Assembly (NCBI GenBank): GCA_963759735.1
Contig: CAVXAF010000007.1
Location: 682,001-746,000 of the forward strand
Length of the DNA: 64,000 nucleotides
Source of the DNA: Hyphomicrobium_A sp963759735
Lineage (GTDB): Bacteria; Pseudomonadota; Alphaproteobacteria; Rhizobiales; Hyphomicrobiaceae
Reading direction: 5' to 3'
A model generated the notes under the pieces. It saw only the letters and a list, made by a program, of their open reading frames with translations, ran no database searches and was not told where the DNA came from. The position numbers and the translations under genes were made by a program. Position 1 is the first letter of the stretch. The number at the start of each line of letters is the position of its first letter. Shown in pieces: positions 36,171 to 44,270 of the stretch.

Positions 36171-37676
36171 CTATTGCCAGAAACCGGGTTTCCGCTGATT
36201 GCCGCGCCGGCGGGCATTGCGAGGTTGCTGGTATCGGCTGGGCTGGTCCCAGAAATTGAAGAAGCCGCCGCCGCTCGCGGTCTCCCACGGTTGGAACATC
36301 GGCGGAGCGACCGTAGGTTTACGCGTCTTGAAGCCGCCCTGAGGCTGGTCGCTCAGCACTGCAACAAACTCGGTGCGATAGTTGGTCTCGCGGCTCAGCG
36401 GCTCGTCCGACACGATGATCGAGGATCGCGGCAGCGCGGTCGGCGCGATGCGGTCGAGTACGTCCTTGGGAATGTCGACCCGGTCGAGCGCCTCCTTGGC
36501 CCCCTCGCCGTTCTCGATCGAGACTGCTGTCCAGCGCAGCCCCGCGTCGCCCTGTGCCATCGCCGTAAACACATGGGTGCCGATGGGCTTCTCGGGATCG
36601 CGAATGGTGATCGGTACCTCGATCGTCGCATCGAAGACCTCGCCTCCGTCCGGCCACGCCTTTTGCGTGTTCCGCCGGACGTAGAGCTTCTGCGTGGCGC
36701 GGCTGATGTAGATCGAGACCGGGACGAGCGCGAGCTTTGCTTCGTCCGCCGCCTTGGCCGTCTCGCTCTTTCGGGTTGCAGCCTCCTTGGCGGCAGCCGC
36801 CGCATTAGCCGCGGAATCTATCTTTGACGCCGCATCGGCTTTGGCGAGTTCGAGTTTCGCGCCCACCTCGGTCACCCTGGTCGCCGCCTTGAACTTCCTT
36901 TCCTCGGCCTTCACCTTGGCCTCGTCCGTCTTTGCTGCGGCGATGGCCTTTTCCGCGTCAGCCAGATCTTTGTCGGCGGAAGCCTTGAGCCGCTCAAGCT
37001 TGCGGAGCGACGCTTTTGCCGCTGCCTCATCGCGCACGGCTTGCTTAGCCGCCTTCTTAGTCGCGTCGATCGCCTTGGCAGCCTCGGCCGCCTCGCGAGC
37101 GAGCGTCTCGGCACGCTGCGGGGCAGCCGTGACGGCCTCAGCATTCGGCATCAGCAGCGCTGCATGAGTAAAATCCACGGGCGTCGCGTCTTCCGGTGAA
37201 ATGATCACCCGCATCCCGATGCGCGTCTTGTCGAACAGCTCGGCCGCAAATCCGTACGGCAACCGCACGCAGCCGTGCGAAGCGGCATAACCTGGCAGCG
37301 GGCCGCCATGCATCGCTATGCCGTTCCACGTAAGTCGCTGCATGTGCGGCATGTGGGCGTCATCATAGAGATTGGAGCGGTGGTCTATGTTCTTCTGCAG
37401 AATGGCGAACACGCCGGCTGGCGTTTCGCGTCCCTTGACGCCGGTCGACACGGGCGCTTTCACAATCCAGCCGTCGGCGTCGTAGAACGTGACACGCTGG
37501 GACTTGATCGAGATGACCGCCATAATCGGCTCGCCGGCATCGCGCGGCGCCGTCTCCTCGGCGTTCCGAGCCGACTGTCTCGCACTGACTTCGCCAATCG
37601 GTGCCATGAGTGCCGCAGCGGCCGCGATCGTCACGATGGCGGGTAGGCCTAAACGCTGAACTATTGATTTTTTCAT
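36171..37676 (-). CDS. L,D-transpeptidase with coiled coil and second degenerate YkuD-like domain
   Basis: This 501-residue exported protein starts MKKSIVQRLGLPAIV. The first YkuD domain (about 50-165) has His123 in AMHGGPLPGY and the catalytic pair His134/Cys136 in SHGCVRLP. Residues about 185-320 are an Ala/Lys/Glu-rich coiled coil. Residues about 322-460 look like a second YkuD-type sheet (VPVSIYISRATQKLYVRR, then PRSSIIVSDEPLSRETN) in which the HGC motif is missing. The tail is Gln/Arg/Pro-rich. It should cross-link peptidoglycan or attach proteins to it in the periplasm, while the second domain may only bind. Confidence 0.85.
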   Translation of the reverse strand: MKKSIVQRLGLPAIVTIAAAAALMAPIGEVSARQSARNAEETAPRDAGEPIMAVISIKSQRVTFYDADGWIVKAPVSTGVKGRETPAGVFAILQKNIDHRSNLYDDAHMPHMQRLTWNGIAMHGGPLPGYAASHGCVRLPYGFAAELFDKTRIGMRVIISPEDATPVDFTHAALLMPNAEAVTAAPQRAETLAREAAEAAKAIDATKKAAKQAVRDEAAAKASLRKLERLKASADKDLADAEKAIAAAKTDEAKVKAEERKFKAATRVTEVGAKLELAKADAASKIDSAANAAAAAKEAATRKSETAKAADEAKLALVPVSIYISRATQKLYVRRNTQKAWPDGGEVFDATIEVPITIRDPEKPIGTHVFTAMAQGDAGLRWTAVSIENGEGAKEALDRVDIPKDVLDRIAPTALPRSSIIVSDEPLSRETNYRTEFVAVLSDQPQGGFKTRKPTVAPPMFQPWETASGGGFFNFWDQPSRYQQPRNARRRGNQRKPGFWQ

Positions 37677-38003
37677 TGAAAATCGATCTGCCTTGCCATT
37701 GCTCACGCCCCTTATCGGGTTGATGCCAGTCCGTACTTGCCTCAATCAAGTGGCAAATCGCGCCATTAGCATGGCCGGCCGGCCGCGGACTTCCGCTGTG
37801 ATCTTGGGGACACGCGCGTCTCATCGAGGCGGATTGCTAAATCTGGCCTCTGCCGCGCCGGCCGATGGTCCAAATCTGCCGTCCAGAACATTCCACTGGA
37901 TGACCGCCCGACCGCAGACACGCCTAATCAAGGGCGCGAATGCCCCGCCGCTGTCTCAGGGCGATCGAACGTCGGATAAGACCCGAATTATAAAGGGGAA
38001 ATT
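37677..38003. other. Intergenic region before tRNA-Met
   Basis: This 327-bp gap holds the upstream region of the L,D-transpeptidase gene and the downstream flank of the tRNA gene, both on the minus strand. I see no coding frame with a ribosome site and no repeat. Confidence 0.4.
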
Positions 38004-38080
38004 TGGTAGCGGGACCCGGACTTGAACCGGGGACCTACGGATTATGATTCCGCCGCTCTAACCAACTGAGCTATCCCGCC
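38004..38080 (-). tRNA. tRNA-Met (CAT), elongator
   Basis: The 77-base cloverleaf reads GGCGGGATAGCTCAG at the 5' end and ends in an encoded CCA. The acceptor arms are GGCGGGA and TCCCGCT; the D stem is GCTC/GAGC; the anticodon stem is GCGGA/TCCGT with loop ATCATAA, giving anticodon CAT. The first acceptor pair is G-T wobble, and the pattern is that of elongator tRNA-Met rather than the initiator. A lysidine-modified Ile tRNA has the same anticodon, but the sequence fits Met better. Confidence 0.93.
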
Positions 38081-38157
38081 ACAAGGCGCCGTCTATAGGG
38101 ACGCGCGTATGGCGCTGTCAAGAAATAGGCAGCGCCACCAGCGTTCCAGCAGCCGGA

Positions 38158-38889
38158 TTATTCGGCTGCGACCGTGCGTTGGGCAGCACCGTCACGCTTG
38201 GCAAAGCGGAGCATCGTGAACAGCCCGAACGGACGCAGGGCCCGGCACTCGACGAGTTCCAGATCGTCGCACACGGTGACGCGCGAGATGTCGAATACCG
38301 ACCGCCAGCCGATCTTGTCGGCGAACGGCGCCATGCGGCGCTCCACCCAACCGCGCACGCCTTCGCGCTGGCTGAAGTGATTGACAAGCATGACCTCGCC
38401 TCCCGGCTTGGTCACGCGGGATAATTCGCGCATCACCGCTTCGGGCTCGGGCACGACGGTCATCACGTACATGGCGACGACGGTGTCAAACGATCCCTCG
38501 GCGAACTTGAGGTCGGAAGCGTCCATCTCGTGCAGGCCGGTGACGTGGTCGAGAGCTTCGTCGGCGACGCGTTCGCGAGCCTTTTCCAGCATCTCCGGCG
38601 AAAGGTCGATGCCGACGACTTCCAGGTGCCGCTCGTAGTCGGGCAAGGACAACCCGGTGCCGACGCCCACTTCGAGCACGCGGCCGCTGCTCTGATTGAT
38701 CACCTCGACCGAATGGCGACGCCCCTCGCGTGCCACCAGACCGAAGGTGTAGTCATATACCGGAGCCCATCGCCGATAGGCGTCGATAACGGCGCTTTCG
38801 TCGATGCGTCCGATGCCGACGATGCGGCCCTGAGCGCGCTCGAGAAGTGCCGGCTGGCGGCGGAAATCAGTTTGCGACATCGTTTTCAT
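38158..38889 (-). CDS. pmtA: Phosphatidylethanolamine N-methyltransferase-like SAM methyltransferase
   Basis: This 243-residue class I methyltransferase has AYRRWAPVYDYTFG near the N-terminus and motif I VLEVGVGTGLSLPDY, then VVGIDLSPEML and MYVMTVVPEPEAVMRELSRVTKPGG. This arrangement is that of the Sinorhizobium/Rhodobacter PmtA group, which methylates phosphatidylethanolamine stepwise to phosphatidylcholine. The start at MKTMSQTDF is supported by AAGGAGC upstream. It follows mnmA by 45 bp on the same strand and may be co-transcribed. Confidence 0.78.
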   Translation of the reverse strand: MKTMSQTDFRRQPALLERAQGRIVGIGRIDESAVIDAYRRWAPVYDYTFGLVAREGRRHSVEVINQSSGRVLEVGVGTGLSLPDYERHLEVVGIDLSPEMLEKARERVADEALDHVTGLHEMDASDLKFAEGSFDTVVAMYVMTVVPEPEAVMRELSRVTKPGGEVMLVNHFSQREGVRGWVERRMAPFADKIGWRSVFDISRVTVCDDLELVECRALRPFGLFTMLRFAKRDGAAQRTVAAE

Positions 38890-38934
38890 TGGGGCTCGCT
38901 CCTTATCGTCGCGACCCAAGCCTCTCAAGTTCGC

Positions 38935-40149
38935 TCACCTACCCAAGGCCGCTCGGCTCAACTCCAACGCCTGTGTGGCGCCGGGCTGCCGAGCGATCGT
39001 GCGGGCGATGAAACCTCCGCCCAGAAGCCGGGCGTCGTGATCTCCGCTCGCGTAAAACACGCAAGCCTGCCCCACCGCGACCCCGTCCTCGCCGTCATCT
39101 AGCACAACTGTGGCCGTTCCGTCCGCATCGGCGAATAGCGTCGCCGCCTGCGGGGCCTGCGAAGAACGAATGCGCGCGAAGATGCGCATCCCGTCGCAAG
39201 CCGCTTTGGCAAAGGGCTCATCGCCCAGCCAATTCGTGTTTCTAAGGAGAAGCCCCTGGGTGCGCAAGCAGTCACGAGGTCCCACTATGACCTCGTTGTT
39301 CCCCGCATCGAGGCGGACGACATAGAGCGGCTCGGGTCCGGCTATGCCGAGACCTTTGCGCTGACCGATCGTGTAATTGACGATGCCGGCGTGGCCGCCG
39401 AGACGGCGTCCGTCGACATGCACGATGTCGCCCGGCTTCACGGCGCCGGGCTTGAGGCGCTCGATGACGCCGGTGTAGCGGCCGGTCGGAACAAAGCAGA
39501 TGTCCTGACTGTCCGCCTTCTCGGCCACCGGCAGCGCGAAGGAGTGGGCAAGCGCGCGCACCTGCGCTTTCGGCATTCCGCCAAGCGGGAACCATAGATA
39601 GCTCAGCTGCTCGGGTGTGGTGGCAAAAAGGAAATAGCTCTGGTCGCGATCGGCATCGACGGCGCGCGCCAGTTCTGGACCGTGCGGGCCTTCGCGTCGC
39701 TGAATGTAATGACCAGTCGCCAGCGCGTCGGCGCCGAGCTCCTTGGCCGTGTCCAGCAGGTCGCGGAACTTGATCTGCTGGTTGCACGTGACGCACGGGA
39801 TCGGCGTCTCGCCGGCGGCGTAGCTTTCCGCGAAGCTGTTGATCACCGCGTCGGTGAAGCGGCTCTCGTAATTGAGCACGTAGTGCGGGATGGCGAGCGT
39901 ATCCGCAACACGGCGGGCGTCGTGGATGTCCTGGCCGGCGCAGCAGCTGCCCTTGCGCGCGGTGGCGGCGCCATGATCGTAAAGTTGCAGGGTTATTCCG
40001 ATAACCTCATGGCCTGCCTGGCACATCAGCGCTGCCACGACGGAGGAATCCACCCCTCCCGACATGGCGACGACGACGCGCCGACGCCCTTCGGCGGCTG
40101 GTCCGGAAGCTGAAGCGCTCGAGGCGCCGGAGGGGACGTTTTCAACCAC
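38935..40149 (-). CDS. mnmA: tRNA-specific 2-thiouridylase MnmA
   Basis: This 404-residue enzyme has the PP-loop AMSGGVDSSV, the first catalytic Cys in TPIPCVTCNQQIKF and the second in DSQDICFVPTGRY. It adds sulfur to the wobble uridine of Lys, Glu and Gln tRNAs. An Ala/Ser/Gly-rich leader of about 20 residues precedes the core, so the true start might be slightly downstream. Confidence 0.96.
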   Translation of the reverse strand: MVENVPSGASSASASGPAAEGRRRVVVAMSGGVDSSVVAALMCQAGHEVIGITLQLYDHGAATARKGSCCAGQDIHDARRVADTLAIPHYVLNYESRFTDAVINSFAESYAAGETPIPCVTCNQQIKFRDLLDTAKELGADALATGHYIQRREGPHGPELARAVDADRDQSYFLFATTPEQLSYLWFPLGGMPKAQVRALAHSFALPVAEKADSQDICFVPTGRYTGVIERLKPGAVKPGDIVHVDGRRLGGHAGIVNYTIGQRKGLGIAGPEPLYVVRLDAGNNEVIVGPRDCLRTQGLLLRNTNWLGDEPFAKAACDGMRIFARIRSSQAPQAATLFADADGTATVVLDDGEDGVAVGQACVFYASGDHDARLLGGGFIARTIARQPGATQALELSRAALGR

Positions 40150-40382
40150 GCGATCAGGTACCGGGTTGTGTCGTTTTCAGGAGATTGCCCACCCTGACGG
40201 CGCGCAATTCCTGCCCTGTTGCAGTGCGGCGGCTGCCCCGACCTTAGGGCCGGAGTGGCCGGGAGCGCAAGCCACCGGGGCGGAGGATGCCTCGGTCGGC
40301 AACGGCGGCGGGTCTTACGTAAACCTTAACCGCGCAGGGCACGAGGCAGCACGGCCAGTTTATGTTATGTTTACTCAACAAC

Positions 40383-40397
40383 TTAGGCCGGTCTTAA
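40383..40397 (+). promoter_or_regulatory. CtrA-like box before sciP
   Basis: TTAG-GCCGGTC-TTAA matches the CtrA consensus TTAA-N7-TTAA with one mismatch in the first half-site. It lies about 42 bp before the sciP start. In Caulobacter, sciP is activated by CtrA, so this position fits. Confidence 0.5.
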
Positions 40398-40438
40398 TCG
40401 TGTTGGGTTATCACTGATTGCTGGTCAGCGAGTGTGTA

Positions 40439-40726
40439 ATGAGTATCATGACCGAACAACAGATGAGAGCGCGGGTGCGCTACGTTATCGGCCCCGATGG
40501 GAGCCCGTTGACGATTGCGGATCTCCCTCCCCGGGATACCAAGCGCTGGGTAATTCGCCGTAAGGCGGAGGTGGTCGCTGCTGTGCGCGGCGGCCTGCTC
40601 AGCATCGAAGAAGCTTGCGACCGGTACAAGTTGACCGTGGACGAGTTCCTGTCCTGGCAGCGCTCGATCGACAAGCATGGGCTTCCGGGCCTGCGGGCAA
40701 CGCGCGTCCAAGAGTATCGCGACTAG
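40439..40726 (+). CDS. sciP: Cell-cycle regulator SciP (DUF1153), CtrA inhibitor
   Basis: This 95-residue protein contains RVRYVIGPDGSPLTIADLPP, RWVIRRKAEVVAAVRGGLLS and EEACDRYKLTVDEFLSWQRS, the conserved helix-turn-helix of SciP. In Caulobacter it binds DNA and blocks CtrA-driven transcription in G1. A second in-frame ATG at 40448 (MTEQQMRAR) is an equally good start. A CtrA-like box precedes it, suggesting the usual feedback loop with ctrA 2 kb away. Confidence 0.93.
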   Translation: MSIMTEQQMRARVRYVIGPDGSPLTIADLPPRDTKRWVIRRKAEVVAAVRGGLLSIEEACDRYKLTVDEFLSWQRSIDKHGLPGLRATRVQEYRD

Positions 40727-40759
40727 GCAGCCCGGCACGTGGCCTCTGGTCCCGTGCCG

Positions 40760-41296
40760 CTAATCCTTTTTGGGATCCTTTTTCGGCGCCTGCATCTTCT
40801 TGGCTTCGGCGGCTTCGCGTTGCGATTCCGACCAACCGCCAGCTTCCACCTCTGCGCATCCGATGGCGCCGGCGCCCCAGCGGCGGCTGTCCTTTTCCAT
40901 GGCTGCTGCTTGCGCTTCCGGCAGGGCGAGGTTCTCGAACAACAAAGACGTGCTGTCGTCCTCCGGCGTGATGGCGATGCGGTAGGCTTTGAGGCCCTTC
41001 GGGTTGTCCGACGCCAGGTTGCGCTGGTGAATGACGATCTCCGCCTTGCCGCCCTTGCCGGGTGGATCGGCCTCGGCGTGATAGACGTAGTTGGCCTTCA
41101 ATGGACCCGCCGCCCCGAACCAGCAGGCGAGCGCACCGCGCGCAATGCGCTCATAGACTTCGGTCGGCGAGCCGACGATCGGCGCTTCGGTAACAGTTCC
41201 GGTCATTTGGGGAAGGCTGGGCAGCGCAGCGCCTGAGCAGCCGGCGGCAAAGATGCCCGCTAGGGCGGCGAGGCTGATTGGCGCCGGTCGCAGCAT
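40760..41296 (-). CDS. Putative lipoprotein, 178 residues
   Basis: The signal sequence ends in the lipobox IFAAGCSG, so a lipid-anchored envelope protein is likely. The mature part (TEVYERIARGALACWFG, then NYVYHAEADPPG and EIVIHQRN) looks globular. The tail is Lys/Asp/Pro-rich (KKDPKKD). I recognise no defined family. It converges on sciP. Confidence 0.7.
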   Translation of the reverse strand: MLRPAPISLAALAGIFAAGCSGAALPSLPQMTGTVTEAPIVGSPTEVYERIARGALACWFGAAGPLKANYVYHAEADPPGKGGKAEIVIHQRNLASDNPKGLKAYRIAITPEDDSTSLLFENLALPEAQAAAMEKDSRRWGAGAIGCAEVEAGGWSESQREAAEAKKMQAPKKDPKKD

Positions 41297-41461
41297 GTAT
41301 CCGTGCCGTGCAAGGCCAAGGGCGAAAGTGGCTCAGCGCGGGTCATGCAACTGTCCCCCGACGGCCTCCTGTGCCTCGTTGGCACGCGCAGCATCAGAAG
41401 ACAAGGCGGGACCGCCGCCCCGCGGCGCGCGTGCAAGAGAGTCCGGCAGGTCGAAAGATCT

Positions 41462-41842
41462 TTAGCGCAGTGCAGCGGCGGCCGAGCGTTCGGCACGGCG
41501 ACGACCGCGAACCTGCTCCTGTCCGACCGGCGAATCGGCGCGCGCGACCTGCTCCAGAGCCTCGTCGCGCTCACGCAGAGCGGCTTCGAGCTTGGCTTTC
41601 AGGCCATCGGCCGAGGCACGCAGATTATCCCGGCGCTGGCTCGCTGACTTGGCGAAGGTGGAATAGGCGAAATGTGCTGCATCGCGGACGCCGGTGCGGT
41701 CCTCCTCGGCCTTGATCTGACGATCGAGGTCGCTGGCCATCCCGTCGAACTCGCGGATCATGTGCTCGAGATCGGCGACTTTACGCGCCTTCTCGTCCGC
41801 TTCGAAGCGCTTCAGTCTCAGCGCTGACTCACGTGCTTTCAT
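41462..41842 (-). CDS. fliJ: Flagellar export chaperone FliJ-like protein
   Basis: This 126-residue protein is one long coiled coil (LRLKRFEADEKARKVADLEH, MASDLDRQIKAEEDRTG, AYSTFAKSASQRRDNLRAS), matching the alphaproteobacterial FliJ pattern. FliJ is the stalk of the flagellar type III ATPase. It lies between sciP and ctrA as in related genomes, but fliI is not adjacent here. Confidence 0.8.
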   Translation of the reverse strand: MKARESALRLKRFEADEKARKVADLEHMIREFDGMASDLDRQIKAEEDRTGVRDAAHFAYSTFAKSASQRRDNLRASADGLKAKLEAALRERDEALEQVARADSPVGQEQVRGRRRAERSAAAALR

Positions 41843-42496
41843 TGTTCGATACCCCGGACTAATTCGAACTATGCAGCGAAACTAACAAGAAGCGTGCCAG
41901 CCTCGCCGTCTCCACCCTTCACGCTGTCGAAGCCCCGCATATTCGACGTCTCAGGAGGACAGCCGGTGGGTGGCGCACAAGGTTCACACCAAATCTGACA
42001 CGGGGCCATTAAGTTGCGGTAAAGCAACGCAAACATCAACTCATTGGATATTCGCGACAATGGGGCCAAAAAATGGCCGGCCGCCTATAGGAGGCTCGAG
42101 CGAATTCGGTTACCTCTTGATTCGTAGGGCATTGAGTTCGACCGGCGCATCCCAGGCTGAGGGCACCCCGCCAGGGGAAAAGGCCACGTAACGCGCCGTC
42201 TCGAGTTCGCGAGTTCCAGCGGCATACCAGCTCAATTTTTTTTGCGTGACAACGCGGTCCGCACAGCGGCCGCGAACGCCCCAGGTTTGCGCGTCCGATC
42301 CTCGGATCGGTCGTCGGGGCGGGGTCCACGTCTGGGTTGAATAACGAGTTCGTTAGAGTCTTGGGTCGCAGAGCAAGACTTAATTAGGGTTTGTTAACTT
42401 TCGACGGGTAAATTCCTAACGATGGCTTAGCCTGAAGAGAAGCGGGCGCTCTCTTCTGGCTTTTGGGGCAGCGGCGCGGACTTAAGAGGAACGACC
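41843..42496. other. Intergenic region between fliJ and ctrA
   Basis: This 654-bp gap holds the divergent promoters of fliJ and ctrA. I see a T8 run at about 42234-42241, a GAGTC methylation site and CtrA-like half-sites near 42380. No coding frame in it has a ribosome site or family similarity. Its length suggests several ctrA promoters. Confidence 0.45.
42356..42398 (+). promoter_or_regulatory. ctrA promoter region with CcrM site and CtrA-like half-sites
   Basis: GAGTC at 42356-42360 is a GANTC site for the methyltransferase CcrM. Downstream TTAA (42380-42383) and TTAG-N6-TTAAC (42384-42398) resemble CtrA half-sites, though the spacing is 6 rather than 7. In Caulobacter, ctrA P1 is silenced by methylation of a GANTC site and CtrA binds its own promoters. 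The arrangement here is similar. Confidence 0.45.
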
Positions 42497-43201
42497 ATGA
42501 GAGTCCTTTTGATCGAGGACGACAGTGCAACGGCGCAAAGCATCGAATTGATGCTCCAGTCCGAAGGGTTCAACGTCTACACGACGGACCTGGGCGAAGA
42601 AGGCGTCGACCTCGGTAAACTATACGACTACGACATCATCCTTCTCGATTTGAACCTTCCAGACATGAGCGGCTATGAGGTCTTGAAGACCTTGCGCGTC
42701 GCCAAAGTCGGGACACCGATCCTTATCCTTTCCGGCCTGGCCGGTATCGAGGACAAGGTTCGCGGCCTCGGTTTCGGCGCCGACGACTACATGACCAAGC
42801 CGTTCCACAAAGATGAACTCGTCGCGCGCATCCATGCGATCGTGCGGCGTTCCAAGGGTCACGCACAGTCCGTCATCGAGACGGGCGACCTTCGCGTCAA
42901 CCTCGATACCAAGACAGTCGACGTTAACGGCGCCCGTGTGCATCTGACCGGCAAGGAATACCAGATGCTCGAGCTGCTTTCCCTGCGTAAGGGGACGACG
43001 CTCACCAAGGAGATGTTCCTTAATCATCTCTACGGCGGCATGGACGAGCCGGAACTGAAGATCATCGACGTGTTCATCTGCAAGCTGCGCAAGAAGCTGC
43101 AGGCGGCGACCGGTGGTCAGCACTACATCGAAACCGTGTGGGGCCGCGGCTACGTGCTGCGCGATCCAAGCGACGACAACAGCGCCGTGACGGCCGCCTA
43201 A
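42497..43201 (+). CDS. ctrA: Cell-cycle response regulator CtrA
   Basis: This 234-residue OmpR-type regulator has the phosphoacceptor Asp51 in IILLDLNLPDMSGYE, Asp8/Asp9 in LIEDDS and Lys in MTKPFHKDEL. The winged-helix DNA-binding domain is almost invariant (LTGKEYQMLELL, MFLNHLYGGMDEPELK, VWGRGYVLRDP). The protein ends in Ala-Ala, as does Caulobacter CtrA, where this end is needed for ClpXP proteolysis. AAGAGGAACG precedes the start. It controls replication, division and flagella. Confidence 0.98.
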   Translation: MRVLLIEDDSATAQSIELMLQSEGFNVYTTDLGEEGVDLGKLYDYDIILLDLNLPDMSGYEVLKTLRVAKVGTPILILSGLAGIEDKVRGLGFGADDYMTKPFHKDELVARIHAIVRRSKGHAQSVIETGDLRVNLDTKTVDVNGARVHLTGKEYQMLELLSLRKGTTLTKEMFLNHLYGGMDEPELKIIDVFICKLRKKLQAATGGQHYIETVWGRGYVLRDPSDDNSAVTAA

Positions 43202-43234
43202 CGGCGATCCATCGGTTGTTGCGTGGCAGCGTTT

Positions 43235-43254
43235 CGGGAGCCTTCGGGCTCCCG
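43235..43254 (+). terminator. Terminator after ctrA
   Basis: CGGGAGCC and GGCTCCCG form a perfect 8-bp stem with a TTCG tetraloop, 34 bp after the ctrA stop. A short T-poor tail (ATTGCGTTT) follows. Confidence 0.65.
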
Positions 43255-43354
43255 ATTGCGTTTGGGACCGGCGTTGACGCTCCCTTAAGTCACTCGAGCA
43301 AGCCGAGCGGCGGGTCGGGTCATATAGGTACAGGACCCGATTGACGGCGCGGCA

Positions 43355-43735
43355 CTAGTGGCCGAGCAGCAGCTTGCCTTCGATCTGCAGGATGCAGGCG
43401 TCGATGTTGTGCATGACCTCGTCGGTCATGTGCAGCTCCTGCTCGATCGAGTCGATGTCGTAGATCGGCTTTTCCTTGCGAAACAGGCTGACCATGCGCG
43501 TCATCGAGGCGACGACGCCGCGGCGTTTGGCGCGCGCGACGCTGGCCCGCTCGGTGCGTACCTGCTCCTTTTGCGCTGTCTTGTGCTGGCGCTGCAGCGC
43601 GCGGCGATGCAGACCGACCTCCTTCTTGCGGTGGCGCAGCTCCTTGATGGCAAGCTTGGCATCGGACGACGTCGTCACCTGCACGGTGACGTCGGTCCCT
43701 TCGATGGTGGTGAAGCGCATCGGTGTCAGCTTCAT
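43355..43735 (-). CDS. Hypothetical coiled-coil protein, 126 residues
   Basis: The protein starts MKLTPMRFTTIEGTDVTVQV and is highly charged and helical in the middle (KELRHRKKEVGLHRRALQRQ), with EQELHMTDEVMHNIDACILQ near the end. It has no signal peptide. I recognise no family. It lies downstream of ctrA on the other strand, so a cell-cycle link is only positional. Confidence 0.6.
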   Translation of the reverse strand: MKLTPMRFTTIEGTDVTVQVTTSSDAKLAIKELRHRKKEVGLHRRALQRQHKTAQKEQVRTERASVARAKRRGVVASMTRMVSLFRKEKPIYDIDSIEQELHMTDEVMHNIDACILQIEGKLLLGH

Positions 43736-43873
43736 TTTCGTCCCCGGTCGCCCCGTCCTGCCCGCTCCGATTATACGCCTAGCGCCGCCGGCGTCAGCAT
43801 GGGGCGGCGTGGCGCCTTGACCGCTCAGCGCCGGCGTCCATCATGCGGCACCTCGGCAACAAAGGTTTGGGCA

Positions 43874-44146
43874 ATGGAAGTGCATGATTCGATGGCGACC
43901 TTGATCGGCTTTGCGGGCGTCGGGCTGCTGCTCCTCGCCTTCGTGCTCAACCTTGCCAAGCGCGTCAGCGCCGAAGGGGTTTTTTACCTCGGTCTCAATC
44001 TGGTGGGGGCCGGACTTGCCTGCCTGTCGTCCTGGATGATCGACTTCATGCCGTTCGTGCTGCTTGAGGGGACCTGGGCGGTGGCGACGCTCGTGGCTCT
44101 GGTGCGCCTCGCCATTGCCAGGCCCGATAGCGCAGGCGCGGGCTGA
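43874..44146 (+). CDS. CBU_0592-like small membrane protein
   Basis: This 90-residue protein has three hydrophobic helices (about 10-27, 36-52 and 60-80). The pattern IGFAGVGLLLLAFVLNLAKR, YLGLNLVGAGLACLSS and LLEGTWAVATLVALVRL fits the CBU_0592 type of small membrane protein, whose role is unknown. The ATG has a weak ribosome site (GGTTTGGGC). Confidence 0.65.
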   Translation: MEVHDSMATLIGFAGVGLLLLAFVLNLAKRVSAEGVFYLGLNLVGAGLACLSSWMIDFMPFVLLEGTWAVATLVALVRLAIARPDSAGAG

Positions 44147-44270
44147 TCACGGGCGCGAGGTAACTACCGCCTGGAGGCGCACTTTCGGGCCGGGGCGTGA
44201 TCTGCCATAAGCGTTTTTAGCCGATGCAACTTGGCTCGGCGCGATACGAGCAGGGGCATACGGGCGCGGA

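Noticed and set aside
38004..38080. The CAT-anticodon tRNA as tRNA-Ile2 (lysidine type) or initiator tRNA
   Set aside because: It lacks the initiator features (no three G-C pairs in the anticodon stem, paired first acceptor base) and matches the elongator Met pattern more closely.
42036..42329. A 97-codon minus-strand frame in the ctrA upstream region
   Set aside because: Arg/Cys/Pro-rich composition, no ribosome site, and it overlaps a region expected to hold promoters.
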